64,000 bases of DNA from Multifurca ochricompacta (taxonomy: Eukaryota; Basidiomycota; Agaricomycetes; Russulales; Russulaceae), in assembly GCA_022496185.1 (NCBI GenBank), contig WTXG01000154.1, positions 23,742-87,741 on the forward strand, read 5' to 3'. A program made the position numbers and the translations under genes. Positions 32,789 to 43,742 of the stretch are shown here, piece by piece; the stretch's first letter is position 1, and each line of letters opens with the position of its first letter. The notes under the pieces are model-generated. The model made no database searches and was not told the DNA's origin. It worked only from the letters and a program-made list of their open reading frames with translations.

Positions 32789-33022
32789 TCAAGCGACTGT
32801 TATTCTGTGCTTCTGTGCATTTCTGCGCATTTCGGAAAACGGGCCCGGTCAGACCCGAGGAGATAAGATTGTGCGACTGTCCTGCATTTTCGGCATACAG
32901 TTCCACTTCCTTCACGCGCCCCTTTGCCTTGTACCCAGTACCTCTCATTCTAACCCACTTTTGTCATACGATAAGTATAAATAGTTACTGTGTGCATACA
33001 TTGTACTAGTAAATAATGCCAG

Positions 33023-34437
33023 TCAAATCAAATCCCAATCTTCCTCAAGCTCCTCCTCCTCTCCCTCAACCTCTGGGAGGATAGTTGCAGCTTTTACATC
33101 ACTATTCTTGACATATCCCAGCTTGCTCCATTCCCCAACCATCATCAAAGCTCGAGTTGACTGAATTGAGAGGCGAGAGCGGAGGTGCGACAAAAGAATG
33201 CGGCCTGTGCTGAAAATGCGCTCAACATTCACAGATGTTGCTGAAATATGTGTATTAGTAGACTCAAAAACCCTTATAACAATTCCATTACTTACCTGGT
33301 ATTGTGAGATAATCCATTGCCATTTGAGAAAGCCGCGGGTACATGGGTTGATGCTCATACCACCAAGCAAGAACATCCTTTACATACTCAGGGTCTGTGC
33401 TGAGGAAGCGCTCCAACTCGTCTTGCAGATTTGAGGGTTTGGGTGCAGCAAGTGCAGGGAGATTGTCGAAGATGTTCCTTGAGGGCGATTCTGTGGGCTA
33501 TGGATTCAATGTTAATGTTAATACTTGGATCACAATGTAAGATTATTAGTACTTACTTCTTCAAACATCTCTTTATCTTCGTCTACTGGAACAGCTTTGT
33601 AGGTGCCCTCAAATCGGTCTCGAACAATTTTCAGTGATGTTTTGATCCACTCCTCTGTCCAGCCAGCATTTCTGAAATACTCTAGTTTATGTCGAGGGTG
33701 GAGAACTAGGGAAATGATTGACTGAACATGTAATGTTGTAGCAATGCAAGTACATACCCATAGCAATCCTATAAACTTCAGAAAGATCAGTTTTGCTGTA
33801 GTACTGGTTAAGGGTTTTCTTTGCCATTGTGAGTGCAGCTTGAATAGACAAAGGATACTGTGGATTGAGTGCATTGGTGGCAAGGACCTCATCAATGCGG
33901 TCCATGGCAGGAATGACCATCGCGATGTTTGGAATGCCATCACGAGAGAAAAAGAGTGTTGCATCTTTGAAGATCTGGACAGAATGAGTAAAAGAATCAA
34001 ACAAGGTATGAAAACTCACCTTTAGAACCTGGCACAGCTGACGAGCTATCTCCCATTCATTCGCGTCCATCTCGTACTGCCTCAGCTTCATCTCCCGATC
34101 ACCAGTGATAATGTCCAGTGCTTCAGAATATGTCACAGCAAAGTCTAGCATGTCATATGTCGAGTTCCATCAGGTGGACATGTCCCGGGGCATCATACGA
34201 CAACTGAGATTGAGGTCTTTGAGAGTGGAAACCCATTTTGGGAGGATGAGCGTTGATGAGTTTTTGATTGCGAACGCTATCTTGCGGATCTAGCATGGGT
34301 GCTTAGTCAGAGATCTACAGCATTAGCGCCAACTGGACGCACCTTCACCAACATTGTTCGCACTGGTTGTACATCACCATCAAGATCATCCAACTCCAGC
34401 TCCAACATCCCTTGGCGCTCATCCACCCATCCTTCAC

Positions 34438-34472
<35 letters not shown>

Positions 34473-36111
34473 CAACCATCTGCCTGGGTCAACAAGTCCT
34501 CAACATCAAGATCTCCTGCTAGCGTGTGTAATGCGATCATTGCCTCATCAATGATCGCACCCTCTCGCGCATGTGGAACATCAAACTGTCGAATGACAGT
34601 CTTGGCAATCAGATTGATAATATGTGTGAAGCAACGTGTTCGACTTGCTGGGCCAGGGAATTGGGGGAGGAGGAACTTCAGCTCGTCAATCATTCTATCG
34701 TTATTGGTTGCATTGTCACAAGTGATGCTTAGGATCTATGGAAATCTGTTAAGTTTATATTCCTCATCACTTGTTTGGATACTGACCTTATCAGAAATAT
34801 CAAAGTCATCAAGAATCTTTGCAAATGCAGCAGCGAGGTTCAATCCCGAATGTGACATGGCCACCTCAACGAGATCGAGAAGCATGGCAACAGGGACACC
34901 ATCCCGCTCAAAGTGGACTGTAACAGCAATATAAGCTTTGTGGTTAGGTGACGTCCATGCATCTAACGCAAAGTTCAAGGCGCCATCGTATTCCTGTAAA
35001 GCGTAAGTCATCATTTTCAGCTCTGATATAGATATCATATTCACAGACTTGTTACCCACCTGTAGCATCGTTGCGATCCTCTGGCGACACCGAACGAAGA
35101 CATTCTTGACATCGCGGGACACTGTTTCGGGTGAAGGTATGTAGCATTCAGGCCTCCCAGTCTTCATCAGTGACTGAAACCCTCGATCCTTGACAATGTT
35201 AAAGGGTCGAACGCTTTCTGAAACCCATCGAACGATCTCCGCGCTGCCACAGCCAAGAACAATCTCAGTATGGTCACAGATCTCTATTGATGGTGACATA
35301 CCGTGATTCTGTCTTGGTATGTTGCCGATATGAGTAAGTTACTCTATTTAGGTTAGTCCTCTCAAAAACTGCAGTAATTGACCCATTCTTCAATGTAGCT
35401 TTTTCCACGGCCTCTCGTGCAGCGTGGACATCCTTTTTTTGATCTGCAGTTTCTATTATCTCTTTGCTCCAACAGATTTTGGCGTGGCGTCGCAAATTGC
35501 TTGTTGACTTTGCATCTCCTGTATCCAGGTAGCGTCGGACATGCCGGTAATACTGACCTTTCCCTTTGCAGTGCTTTGCATTACACTCAAAGACATGAAC
35601 TCGACGGCCATCAACGTGATCAACGCGGGGATATGGTTTGAAAAACGCATAGATTGGTGAGTTCCAATATTTCGAAAGTCTCTCTACGCGCGTGTTAGAA
35701 AAGACAGTGACATTGTGCGGGAACTGACTGACTCAATTCATCTTTTGCAGACTCCTCAGGTTCGTCATCATCATCATCAATCACTATGACGCTAGGACCA
35801 CTGGGATCGTTGTCGTCATCATCGCTTCCATCAGCTTCCTCTATTATTTGGCCTTGGACAGTATTATCTTCATCATCAATATCTTCAATGTCAACAGAGG
35901 CCTGCCGGCTTTCAAAAGTACCAGTACTTGTATCCTTAGTAGGGAGTGGTATTTGGCTTGTATTTGTCGATAAATGAGATAATTGTTTTGCCTTCTTATT
36001 CTTGGGTAGCAGTGGATCTGCGTTCTCTGTGACGCGCGTCGTCTGCTTTCGTTTGCGAGAACTTGAAGGACGTAAATTAGGAGCAGCTTTGCTAGAGCTA
36101 GAGGGAGACAT
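33023..36111 (-). pseudogene. hAT transposase, stop codon in a conserved motif
   Basis: A multi-exon gene reads leftward. The N-terminus is acidic with a basic nuclear-signal-like stretch (SSSRKRKQTT; 36111-35700). Next come a BED-type zinc finger (ECNAKHCKGK ... TSNLRRHAKICW, about 35400-35600), the RNase H-like core (FALDAWTSPNHKAY near 34960, then CDNATNNDRMIDEL), RCFTHIINLIAK, an Asp-rich insert and QYYSKTDLSEVYRIAMG. It ends with the hAT dimerisation domain (SVNVERIFSTGRILLS ... RSRLSIQSTRALM, 33023-33376). At about 34168 the conserved STWWNS reads ST-stop-WNS (TGG to TGA). Introns with GT-AG ends separate most parts. The enzyme would cut and paste elements with 8-bp duplications. It is the likely source for elements B and D. 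Confidence 0.88.
34436..34475. repeat. ATC trinucleotide microsatellite in transposase gene
   Basis: About eleven ATC units encode a run of Asp on the minus strand within the hAT transposase, between CFTHIINLIAK and the stop-bearing motif. Confidence 0.9.
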
Positions 36112-37474
36112 TTTGAAACAATATGTGGAAATGCAGCCTGATAAATCTGGTTAAAACAACTACTTTGTTAGATACAGAAATATTGTCTTTAAATACTGTA
36201 AGGACTGTGCTGTGCTGTGATCATAAGGAATGTACTTAATCATAACTAATTATAATAAACGAGTGTAAGTATCATCCTGCACTGCCAACACCGGTCACCT
36301 CTAATCCGTCCGGCTTAGTCTGATCCGTTACCGGCTCAGCACAAAATAGTGGGGTTGTTTTAAACCTGGACCTGGAAAAAAAGTATAGATGTCGGTTAGG
36401 AAATATAAGATAAGATTCCATGTGTTGCTATAGATAGATGACAATGAAAAAGCCTGTAAGATAATTGCGCAGAATGGAGATTGATGCACGCGTAAGGCTT
36501 GAGGCAGTCAGAAATGTTTAGCTCTGCTTATACAGCAATAATATGCCTATTACTACTGTCCTACAAAGTGCCAGATCAGATAATACGTCCGATGCAAAAT
36601 GAGACAACAATCAGTTATGGACGCATATGTGTTGAACCAAGATACCGGTACAGAGCTACCGGTAGAGCGGTCCGACATAAGATTGTGATCATGCGATCAC
36701 ATCTAATGATCCTAATACATCCGAAAGCGGTCATGTGACAATAATCGCATTATAAACGCGTTGTACTTACGATTAGATTAATAGCCGATTAGTACATGTA
36801 GGTATATAAAAGCCTATGTAAATATGCTACAAAATCAAGTTGCTATCGCATATTGAAAGCATCTAAGTCTCTACACTAACAAGGTGAGATAGAGTAGTAA
36901 TGTAGCATCTAAAGTACAGCCTGCGCCATGCCTGTTTTCACAATATGTGATCACGCGCGGTCTATTTACATGGTCTGGCACCTTCTAGAATACATTCTAG
37001 ACTACTTTTAGACTGTCCTTACAACTTTACATTGTTCTGTCTACTGACACAGTGTCCGCGAATTGTTGAGACGAGCCAGTAGCGACCGGATAGTTCAGGA
37101 CTGAACAGCCGTGATAAGATAATCTAAAGTGCGTCCATTAACTGATTTAGAGACAATTCCACATTGCACGCGCAACACATTCCTTAACACATCTTGTCAC
37201 AAGTAAATAGAAGTATTTACTGTTATGATTGTCACGCTTTTATGTAGTATAAAAGGTCGCCACTTTGTACGCGTTCACTTCAGTTTTGACCGCAAGAACT
37301 GGAGTATAACTATATCTTATCTTTACCATAGTAGCTAACGCTTAGTAATAGCTGATCCGCTATCTAAATAGATAGCTAAACCCTTTTTACAACTGCGTTC
37401 TGACATCCTGGTCCCTGAATGGACATTTCTGCGTGTTTTGGATAACCAGCCTGGACCGATTATGGAAATTTAAG
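36112..37474. other. Right interior of hAT B, repeats only
   Basis: No coding frame is recognised. About 36630-36935 recurs at about 38450-38660, in A or beyond its end (shared TTGCTATCGCAT ... AAGGTGAGATAG ... GCCTGCGCCATGCCT). About 36950-37060 resembles the TCTAGACTACTTTAGA arm sequence of the hAT ends. A third copy of the MITE-like repeat lies at 37069-37400. Confidence 0.6.
37069..37400 (+). repeat. Dispersed repeat copy 3 (in B)
   Basis: Same orientation as 21056-21310 and inverted relative to 22750-23098. Shared landmarks are GTTGAGACGAGCC, GATAAGATAATCTAAAGTGCG and CTATCTAAATAGATAGC. Confidence 0.65.
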
Positions 37475-38016
37475 TCAACCTTCCTTAATAGGAAGGAGGT
37501 CAGACCGATATGCTGGTCCACGCGATGCAATGTAGTCACTGCCCTATGCAGCTTGTAGATACACGCGGGCCTTGTTTCAGCAAACTAATTTGATAATTAG
37601 ATTACAATATAGTCTAAAGTAGTCTAGAGTGTATTTTAGATAGTGCCAGACCGGCAGAATTGGTCGCGCGTTAATAAAACAGATGTATCATGGTTTTCAA
37701 GAAAGTGGATCACTGATAAGGATTTTATTTTACATCGCACCGTTAATCTGCTTTGATATTTTGTAGGATAATACTAGAACATATTTAACACAACCCTGTA
37801 GCATACATCAGACGAGATCTTATATTTTTGTGGCTGCAGATGTGTTTTATCTCGGAAATTCTACTGATCTTGTCAATGGATGATCAGCACCTATACCCGC
37901 CAAACCCACCGCGCGGGTACAGGTTTCCACGGGTTGGGAGCTGTATACCCGTACCCGTACCCGGCAAAACCCGTGGCGCTTACCCGTGCGGGTATGAAAC
38001 CCTTTGACAATCACTA
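37475..38016. repeat. Right arm of hAT B, shared with D
   Basis: About 540 bp that match the left arm of D (17605-18150) in inverse orientation, from GTCAACCTTCCTTAATAGGAAG to the TAGTGATTG terminus. It includes the CGGGTATACCCGTACCCGTAC run. Confidence 0.92.
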
Positions 38017-38288
38017 GGTATTGTACTCATAAACTACATAAAAAGGTGTAGAATAGCCATAAGAATACACCTATTCATTGCTTTATCACTCTAAGCTTCT
38101 TGCTCATGCTACCCTGGTCAACTTTATTTTCTCTAGTAATACCGTCTACTACCATATACTGTAAAACAGCCATACCGTACCCATACCGTACCATCAGCAA
38201 TCCAGTGAGTACCAAAAACGGAAGGTGTATGGGTCAGCCGTACCCGTCCTTCACCGTCAAACAGACAGTGCGCAGCCCTAAAGACTAG

Positions 38289-39439
38289 TGTGCATGAGGG
38301 CAGGGGTTTGGATGAAAGAGGACAAGACTGAGCGAGACAGGAAGTGCAGAAACGACAGGCAAATGGCCTGAATAATGAACGCATCGCATTTCCTACCCAT
38401 TCTTTTTTTTTTTGAAATTGAAATTGCTACCCATTCATCCGTGTCAGTGAGCCAAGATACGGCATAGCGGTCCATCGTGATTATGCTTAGATATATCTAA
38501 AAGTCGGGCATGAGATCAAATCACATTAGTGTATAGCTGCTGCTATAGATAAAAAGGTTGCTATCGCATTATTGACTGCATATAAGCCTCTCAAAACCAA
38601 TAAGGTGAGATAGTTAGTAGTTCTGTAGTATCTAAGTATAAGCCTGCGCCATGCCTCTTTGCAAAAACGTTGTTTAATGAAATAAAGTTTTCAAACAAGA
38701 GCATATATGGGCTTTGGCCTGGAGGCTTCATGGCTAACGCCAGAGCAATCCTTACAACAATGTACGGATCCGATCCGCATTGAGTGCGAAGCAAAGTATT
38801 CCCTGGATGGTGAGAGAGAGAGAGAAGAGAGAAGAGAGCGCGCCATTTTGAGATAACTAGATCGAGTGTAAACATATCGTGCTTGAATTCGAGGAAATCG
38901 CTGCTTGTTGGTTCCATTTGACCTTTGCGCTCAATGTTGTCAAGAAGTTCTTTAGCACACAAAACGAAAGATAAAGAGAGAGAAATGCCGTTTGATTTCT
39001 GCTTCTAGTGGCTCACTGGCTGGTCTACTACAAACATTGTATGTACCTTTAAATACTTGCAGAGACCTAGTTATGAAGCAGAAAGAGGGTGAATTAGGAT
39101 TAAAAGGAGACAAGTTAGATGATGCCAGGCAATAAAGGCGGAGAGGATATAGACGGAGAGGTAGAAACCTAACAATCAAGACGGGGAGGTAGTGAAACTG
39201 GTGTAAGGAATGGACGGGCATGAGGCCCGGAATGTAAATGATAAGATATAGCTAGATTCTAAATGCTCTAAATTCAGGAGAGACGATAGCTGGCTGTTTC
39301 ATGCTCAACGCTCGAGCCATCTGTACAACAACTAAGATGATGATAACCTAGCTAAATACTGTCCTTCATACATACAAAGTAGTCCCCTCGACTTTCAGAA
39401 TACCATTGAAAAGATGCCTCCCCAAAAACAGTTCCATAT
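38289..39439. other. Intergenic; unrecognised reverse ORF 38591-38962
   Basis: Right of hAT A. Positions about 38450-38660 are a copy of the repeat at 36630-36935. A reverse frame of 123 codons (38591-38962; EPTSSDFLEFKHDMFTLDLV, GSDPYIVVRIALALAM) partly overlaps that repeat. No family is recognised, and it may be an old gene fragment. The 3' flank of the next gene follows. Confidence 0.35.
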
Positions 39440-42400
39440 TTACACATTGACCCTCGCACCATGCTTGATCAGCCATTCCTCGATCTCCACATATCCATTG
39501 GATGCCGCTGCCCACAGAGCGTATTCATAAAGGCCGCCCTCTGCGTTGACATCAGCGCCATGGTCTAGCAGCGATTTCACGATCTCCAAATGTCCATTGA
39601 ATGCCGCTGCGTGCAGAGCATATCCATAATAGCTTCCCATTGCATTGACATTAGCGCCATGGTCTAGCAGCGATTTCACAATCTCCAAATGTCCATTGCA
39701 TGCCGCTGCATGCAGAGCATATCCATAACGGCCACCCATTGCATCGACATCAGCGCCATGGTCTAGCAGCCATTTCACCATTTCAAATTGTCCATTGAAT
39801 GCCGCTGCGTGCAGAGCATATCCAAAATTGCCGCCGTCTGCATTGATATCAGCGCCATGGTCTAGCAGCGATTTCACGATCTCCAAATGTCCATTGAATG
39901 CCGCTTCCCGCAGAGCACACCCATAATTTCCGCCCTCTGAATTGACATCAGCGCCATGTTCTACCAGCGATTTCACGATCTCCAAATGCCCATTGGATAC
40001 CGCTGCGAGCAGAGCATATCCATAATAGCCGCCCTCTGCATTGACATTAGCGCCATGGTCTAGCAGCGATTTCACGATCTCCAAATGTCCATTGCATGCC
40101 GCTGCATGCAGAGCATATCCATAATTGCCGCCCTCTGCATTAACATCAGCGCAATGGTCTAGCAGCGATTTCACGATCTCCAGATATCCATATTCTGTCG
40201 CTGCGTGCAGAGCATATCCATAATAACCGCCCTTCGCATTGACATCAGCGCCATAGTCTAGCAGCCATTTCACGATCTCCATTTGGCCTATCACGCATGC
40301 CGCTTGTAATGGTGTATCATATTTGCCACCTCGAGAATTCACACTCCCAGGTTGCTTGATCCCCAGATATTCCACCAGCTGCGGGAAGCCACAACGAGCC
40401 GCGTAGTATATTGGGTGTACCGAAGTGTCTTCTGTCCCCTCCTCCCAGGACGACTCCAAGTCATATATTCCAATCCAAACTAGGAAGTGGGTCTTATCTG
40501 GGTCAAACAGGGATTCCATTCCATTTCGTATATCCAGGGAGACATCCTCGAATCGTGCGTGATCGACCCAAAATCTTGCCGCGTATTGAGACAACGGGAA
40601 GCTCTCGATAGTATCGGTGTCCGTGGTCTTGTCGAATTCGAGCAGCGTGCTCACGCATATCTGCGCAAGCACTCTATGCGATTCTTTGGGAAGAACATGG
40701 TAGCGCCTTTCCATCGATCTCGCCAGCCGGTCTGACATCAGGAATTCCCGCACAGAGAAGTGCGCAAACTGTACAACACGAGTCTCTTCTTTGCCATCAA
40801 CGTGATTGACAATGACAACCAAGCTGGAACATGTGGACAGTACAGCTCCGCCAGAGTCCGGGTTTTGCCAAGTCATGTCACGCGTCGGCATATTGCCAGC
40901 CTTGAAATCGAATTCAAGCATCGTTGCAACCTCCTCGACTCGGAGTGGACGAGCAGAGAACGCAAGGCATTGGAATAGACGATGGGCAAACTCCCAGTCT
41001 TTCTCGTCAATCCTCCGCAGCGTGGCCTCATATGTTTCATCCAGTGTTTCTGGGAGTGATTCGAGCGTCAAATGGAAGTTCCTCGGTTGACAGCGGCGCA
41101 GTGTCTCCAATTGGCAGAAAACCCATCTGAACCTACATCAAGACATGAATAATGATAGCGAAATAAATATTCGTTTTGGTTTGAAGCTTACATTCCATTT
41201 GCCTTTTTCGAGAGCATATCTATCACGAGTTTCTTTCTCTCCACCTCCCACACCCTCATTTTGATGTCCGTGTTGACGGTTGAGTAGATATATTCAAAGA
41301 TGTCCCGCGTTTGCCCGTCTTCCGCATGAAGGGATACATAACAATGTGCCAGCTCTGTAAAAGCTGACTGAATGTCTGGTTCGGGGCGGCTAGTAACGCA
41401 GATCCTTAAATTTGCGAGGTGGAGGTCAACAAGTTCTTTGATAAGGTCCAATACTTCTTCGCGTTTAGACGGCATTCCAGTGAGGGGACACTCGTCAAGG
41501 GCATCAATGACGATGTATATCAAGTCCTGAACGGGTGTTACGAGCATGGCCTTCAGAGTTTCTGCAAGAACCTTCTCGTCGGGCTGCTTCTCGCCATTAT
41601 CATGTTTCGAGTACAGTTCAGAGACGATGGCACGGTAGGCATCTGACTGGGGATATAACTGTATCAAGAGAGAGGACAGTAGACCACGGATATTTTGCTT
41701 TGACTTGTCTCGAAAGTCGCAATAAAAGTATGCCGAGTAGGCAGATCCAGCAGAACGCAGACGCTGGACATCCTCAACGATGGTGGAACTGACCATTCAG
41801 ATGAGTGCTGGCGATATCCGATAATGCTAGGCAAACGTACCAAAGGATGCTCTTGCCAGATCCCGCTTTCAAGAAAAGACCGTCAGCAATAAGAAGCACC
41901 CAGATTACACAGTCACCCTACCATTCCCATTTAACCACAGAAGCGAACCCTCAGATTTCCATTCCTTGAATGTTTTGCCTTCAACGAACCACTTGGCAGT
42001 TCCCTTGAGGTAAAGTTTGCGCGCAATGTTGTGATTTGTAGATGGGTCAGGAGGTGACAGCCATGTCCGAATGTCCTTGTTCATCTGATCATCTGCAAAG
42101 AGTGTCTTAGCTGGCTTGTCTATAATGTTATTATGAAAGGGATGACGAACACATCATCTTGTTCACATTACCAAACGTGTGCACCGCCGCGATGAGAGAC
42201 TCTTCCTGGGTCAATTTATCCAACCTCTGAAGGGCGTCCTGGACTTCATTATCTCCTATCAGCATCCGTCCGTACGCCCCTGCCAAACATTTAATCGCGG
42301 GAACACGAAAACGGTAGTTCACTCACTGAGTCGTCCTTGTTGAATCTGTTTCGTCGCCAGAGCAAGGATGGTGAGCAGTTCCGCCATCGTCTTGACGAGG

Positions 42401-43002
42401 ATCTCGACCATGGACTCGGTAAAGGGGGTCTCAGGGGAAGTGTAAATCTTGAGGCGAATGAGAAAGCGTTGCATGGATTCAAAAAGGTTGAGTAGTGAGT
42501 CGTAATCATCACTGATCTTCTTTGATGCCTTTGAATGAAGGTGAATAATGGATTGGAAGCAAGGGAGGGGGATACGGACAGAGAGAAGGACATCAATAGC
42601 AGAAAATATGGCCTGTGCGGGTGGAAACACCTGAAAAAGAACATGTCGTAAGCCGGTCATAGCAAATGGGCCGCACCAATTTGAACTCACGGAACCAATT
42701 CCATTTACGAGTGGTGCGCAGTTAGTGAGGGCGAGCAGTATATTCACGGTCGGTTTCAGTTCCCCCAGAAGCTGCGTCTTGCGATTGCCGTTTCTGAACT
42801 TGTTAAACAGAGACTTTCCTCCTTGAAGCACGTCGATCACGGCGTCCGCGGTGTTACATCCTTTCAGCTTATTGAGAAGCTGGTTTTCGGACAGATTTAT
42901 GTCTGTGTTTGTAAGATACTGATCCAGAGCGGTATCTAGGATGAGCTTGAAATGGGAAGAGGAGGCAGTTGTGCGAATGTGTGTATGAGGAGCTGAAGAC
43001 AT
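39440..43002 (-). CDS. Goodbye-NACHT-ankyrin receptor (fungal NLR-like STAND protein)
   Basis: Seven exons join in frame: 43002-42691, 42630-42327, 42279-42172, 42119-41922, 41865-41841, 41788-41192 and 41132-39440, giving about 1078 residues. Residues 1-220 are a fungal Goodbye domain (FRNGNRKTQLLGELKP, VFPPAQAIFSAIDVLL, ATKQIQQGRL). The NACHT NTPase follows, with the P-loop AGSGKSIL (encoded by the 25-bp exon), Walker B YIVIDALDEC and sensor region CVTSRPEPDI. After the winged-helix lead (FQCLAFSARPLRVEEVA) come about ten ankyrin repeats of 33 residues, mostly near-identical (YGYALHAA..NGHLEIVKSLLDHGADVNA). Such proteins are thought to sense non-self or ligands through the repeats and oligomerise through NACHT to trigger heterokaryon-incompatibility-like responses. 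No stop or frameshift was seen. It is a close neighbour of another STAND gene at 46209-49059. Confidence 0.93.
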
Positions 43003-43356
43003 GAAGCTAGACTGGGCTATGGGAAAGGTAGGAGGATCCCTGGGAAGGGTGGCGGATAGTTACAGATGGTTTATGTATCGAATAGCCATGATAAACGCTG
43101 GAATGTAGAGGTGACAAGAGGCAACATAGATATTGCATCTTAGAGCGGAGGACCAGCGTTGTAGATGCGGTAATGATCGAAGCCTGAGCTAAACTACCTA
43201 TGTTGTGATTGGTCTTCTTTACCTAGAATGGTAGTATAACTAGTACGTATTAGTTACATAGGTAAAGATCAACACACTCAGCTCGGTTTAGGCGTGACCT
43301 ACCCCCCTCATCTTGTGTCTGCTCCTGCGACGGCTCTACAGTGGCCACAGCCACCC
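43003..43356. other. Upstream region of the Goodbye receptor
   Basis: No gene seen. An AT-rich stretch at 43190-43280 contains an imperfect inverted repeat (CTATGTTGTGATTGG ... TTACATAGGTAAAG). Confidence 0.4.
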
Positions 43357-43651
43357 TAGTGATGTGCCTGGCCCGGCTCAGAGAAGCTAAAAGCCAAAGC
43401 CACCCACCAGCTCAGGCCATGGCTTTCAACAGCACATACAAGTGCAATAGCAATTGTCTGATCACAAAGTGGTTGATTTGGGTCATGTGATCATGTTTAT
43501 CACAGCATATCAAACTTTTTCTTCAATATAGCTTTGCAATACATAACACACCAAGTCAGATTTGGATTAGCTGAACTATAACTATTTGGCTCGGCCCAGA
43601 CTTCAGGAAAGCCGGAGCCACCTCAGGCCAAGCCAGGCCGGAACATCACTA
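43357..43651. mobile_element. Small hAT-type MITE
   Basis: 295 bp with termini TAGTGATGTGCCTGGCCCGGCTC and the inverse of TAGTGATGTTCCGGCCTGG, the same terminal family as hAT C (21403-22597). The flanks AGCCACCC and TTCTAGGT do not match, so the duplication has decayed or one end has changed. No frame is present. Confidence 0.7.
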
Positions 43652-43742
43652 TTCTAGGTATCACCCAGCAATATAGTCTTTCTGATCCAAAGACTGAGCT
43701 ATTCGCTTTTCTAGCTTTTACATCCTCAACCCACAGGATGAT

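Larger units (their letters stand above)
23567..38016 (-). mobile_element. hAT element B with its transposase and nested insertions
   Basis: Termini are TAGTGATTGGCAGGGG (23567) and CCCTTTGACAATCACTA (38016), with a perfect 8-bp duplication GGTATTGT (23559-23566, 38017-38024). Inside are a complete gypsy element (24020-31219), a LINE remnant (31769-32788) and a minus-strand hAT transposase gene (33023-36111). Its ends are those of the short element D at 17605-19040, so B looks like the transposase-bearing parent form. It is itself nested in hAT A. Confidence 0.92.
21336..38280. mobile_element. Outer hAT element A, 16.9 kb because of nested insertions
   Basis: The left end is TAGGGCTGTGCGCTG at 21336. 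The right end is CAGTGCGCAGCCCTA at 38280, its inverse with small differences. The flanks carry a perfect 8-bp duplication AAGACTAG (21328-21335 and 38281-38288), the length typical of hAT transposition. Removing hAT C (21403-22597) and hAT B (23567-38016) leaves about 1.3 kb of A sequence, so A is a non-autonomous element enlarged by later insertions. A second terminus of this family ends at 17089. Confidence 0.9.

Noticed and set aside
39440..40340. CRISPR-like array from the regular repeats
   Set aside because: The 99-bp periodicity is coding and matches 33-residue ankyrin repeats in a eukaryotic gene.
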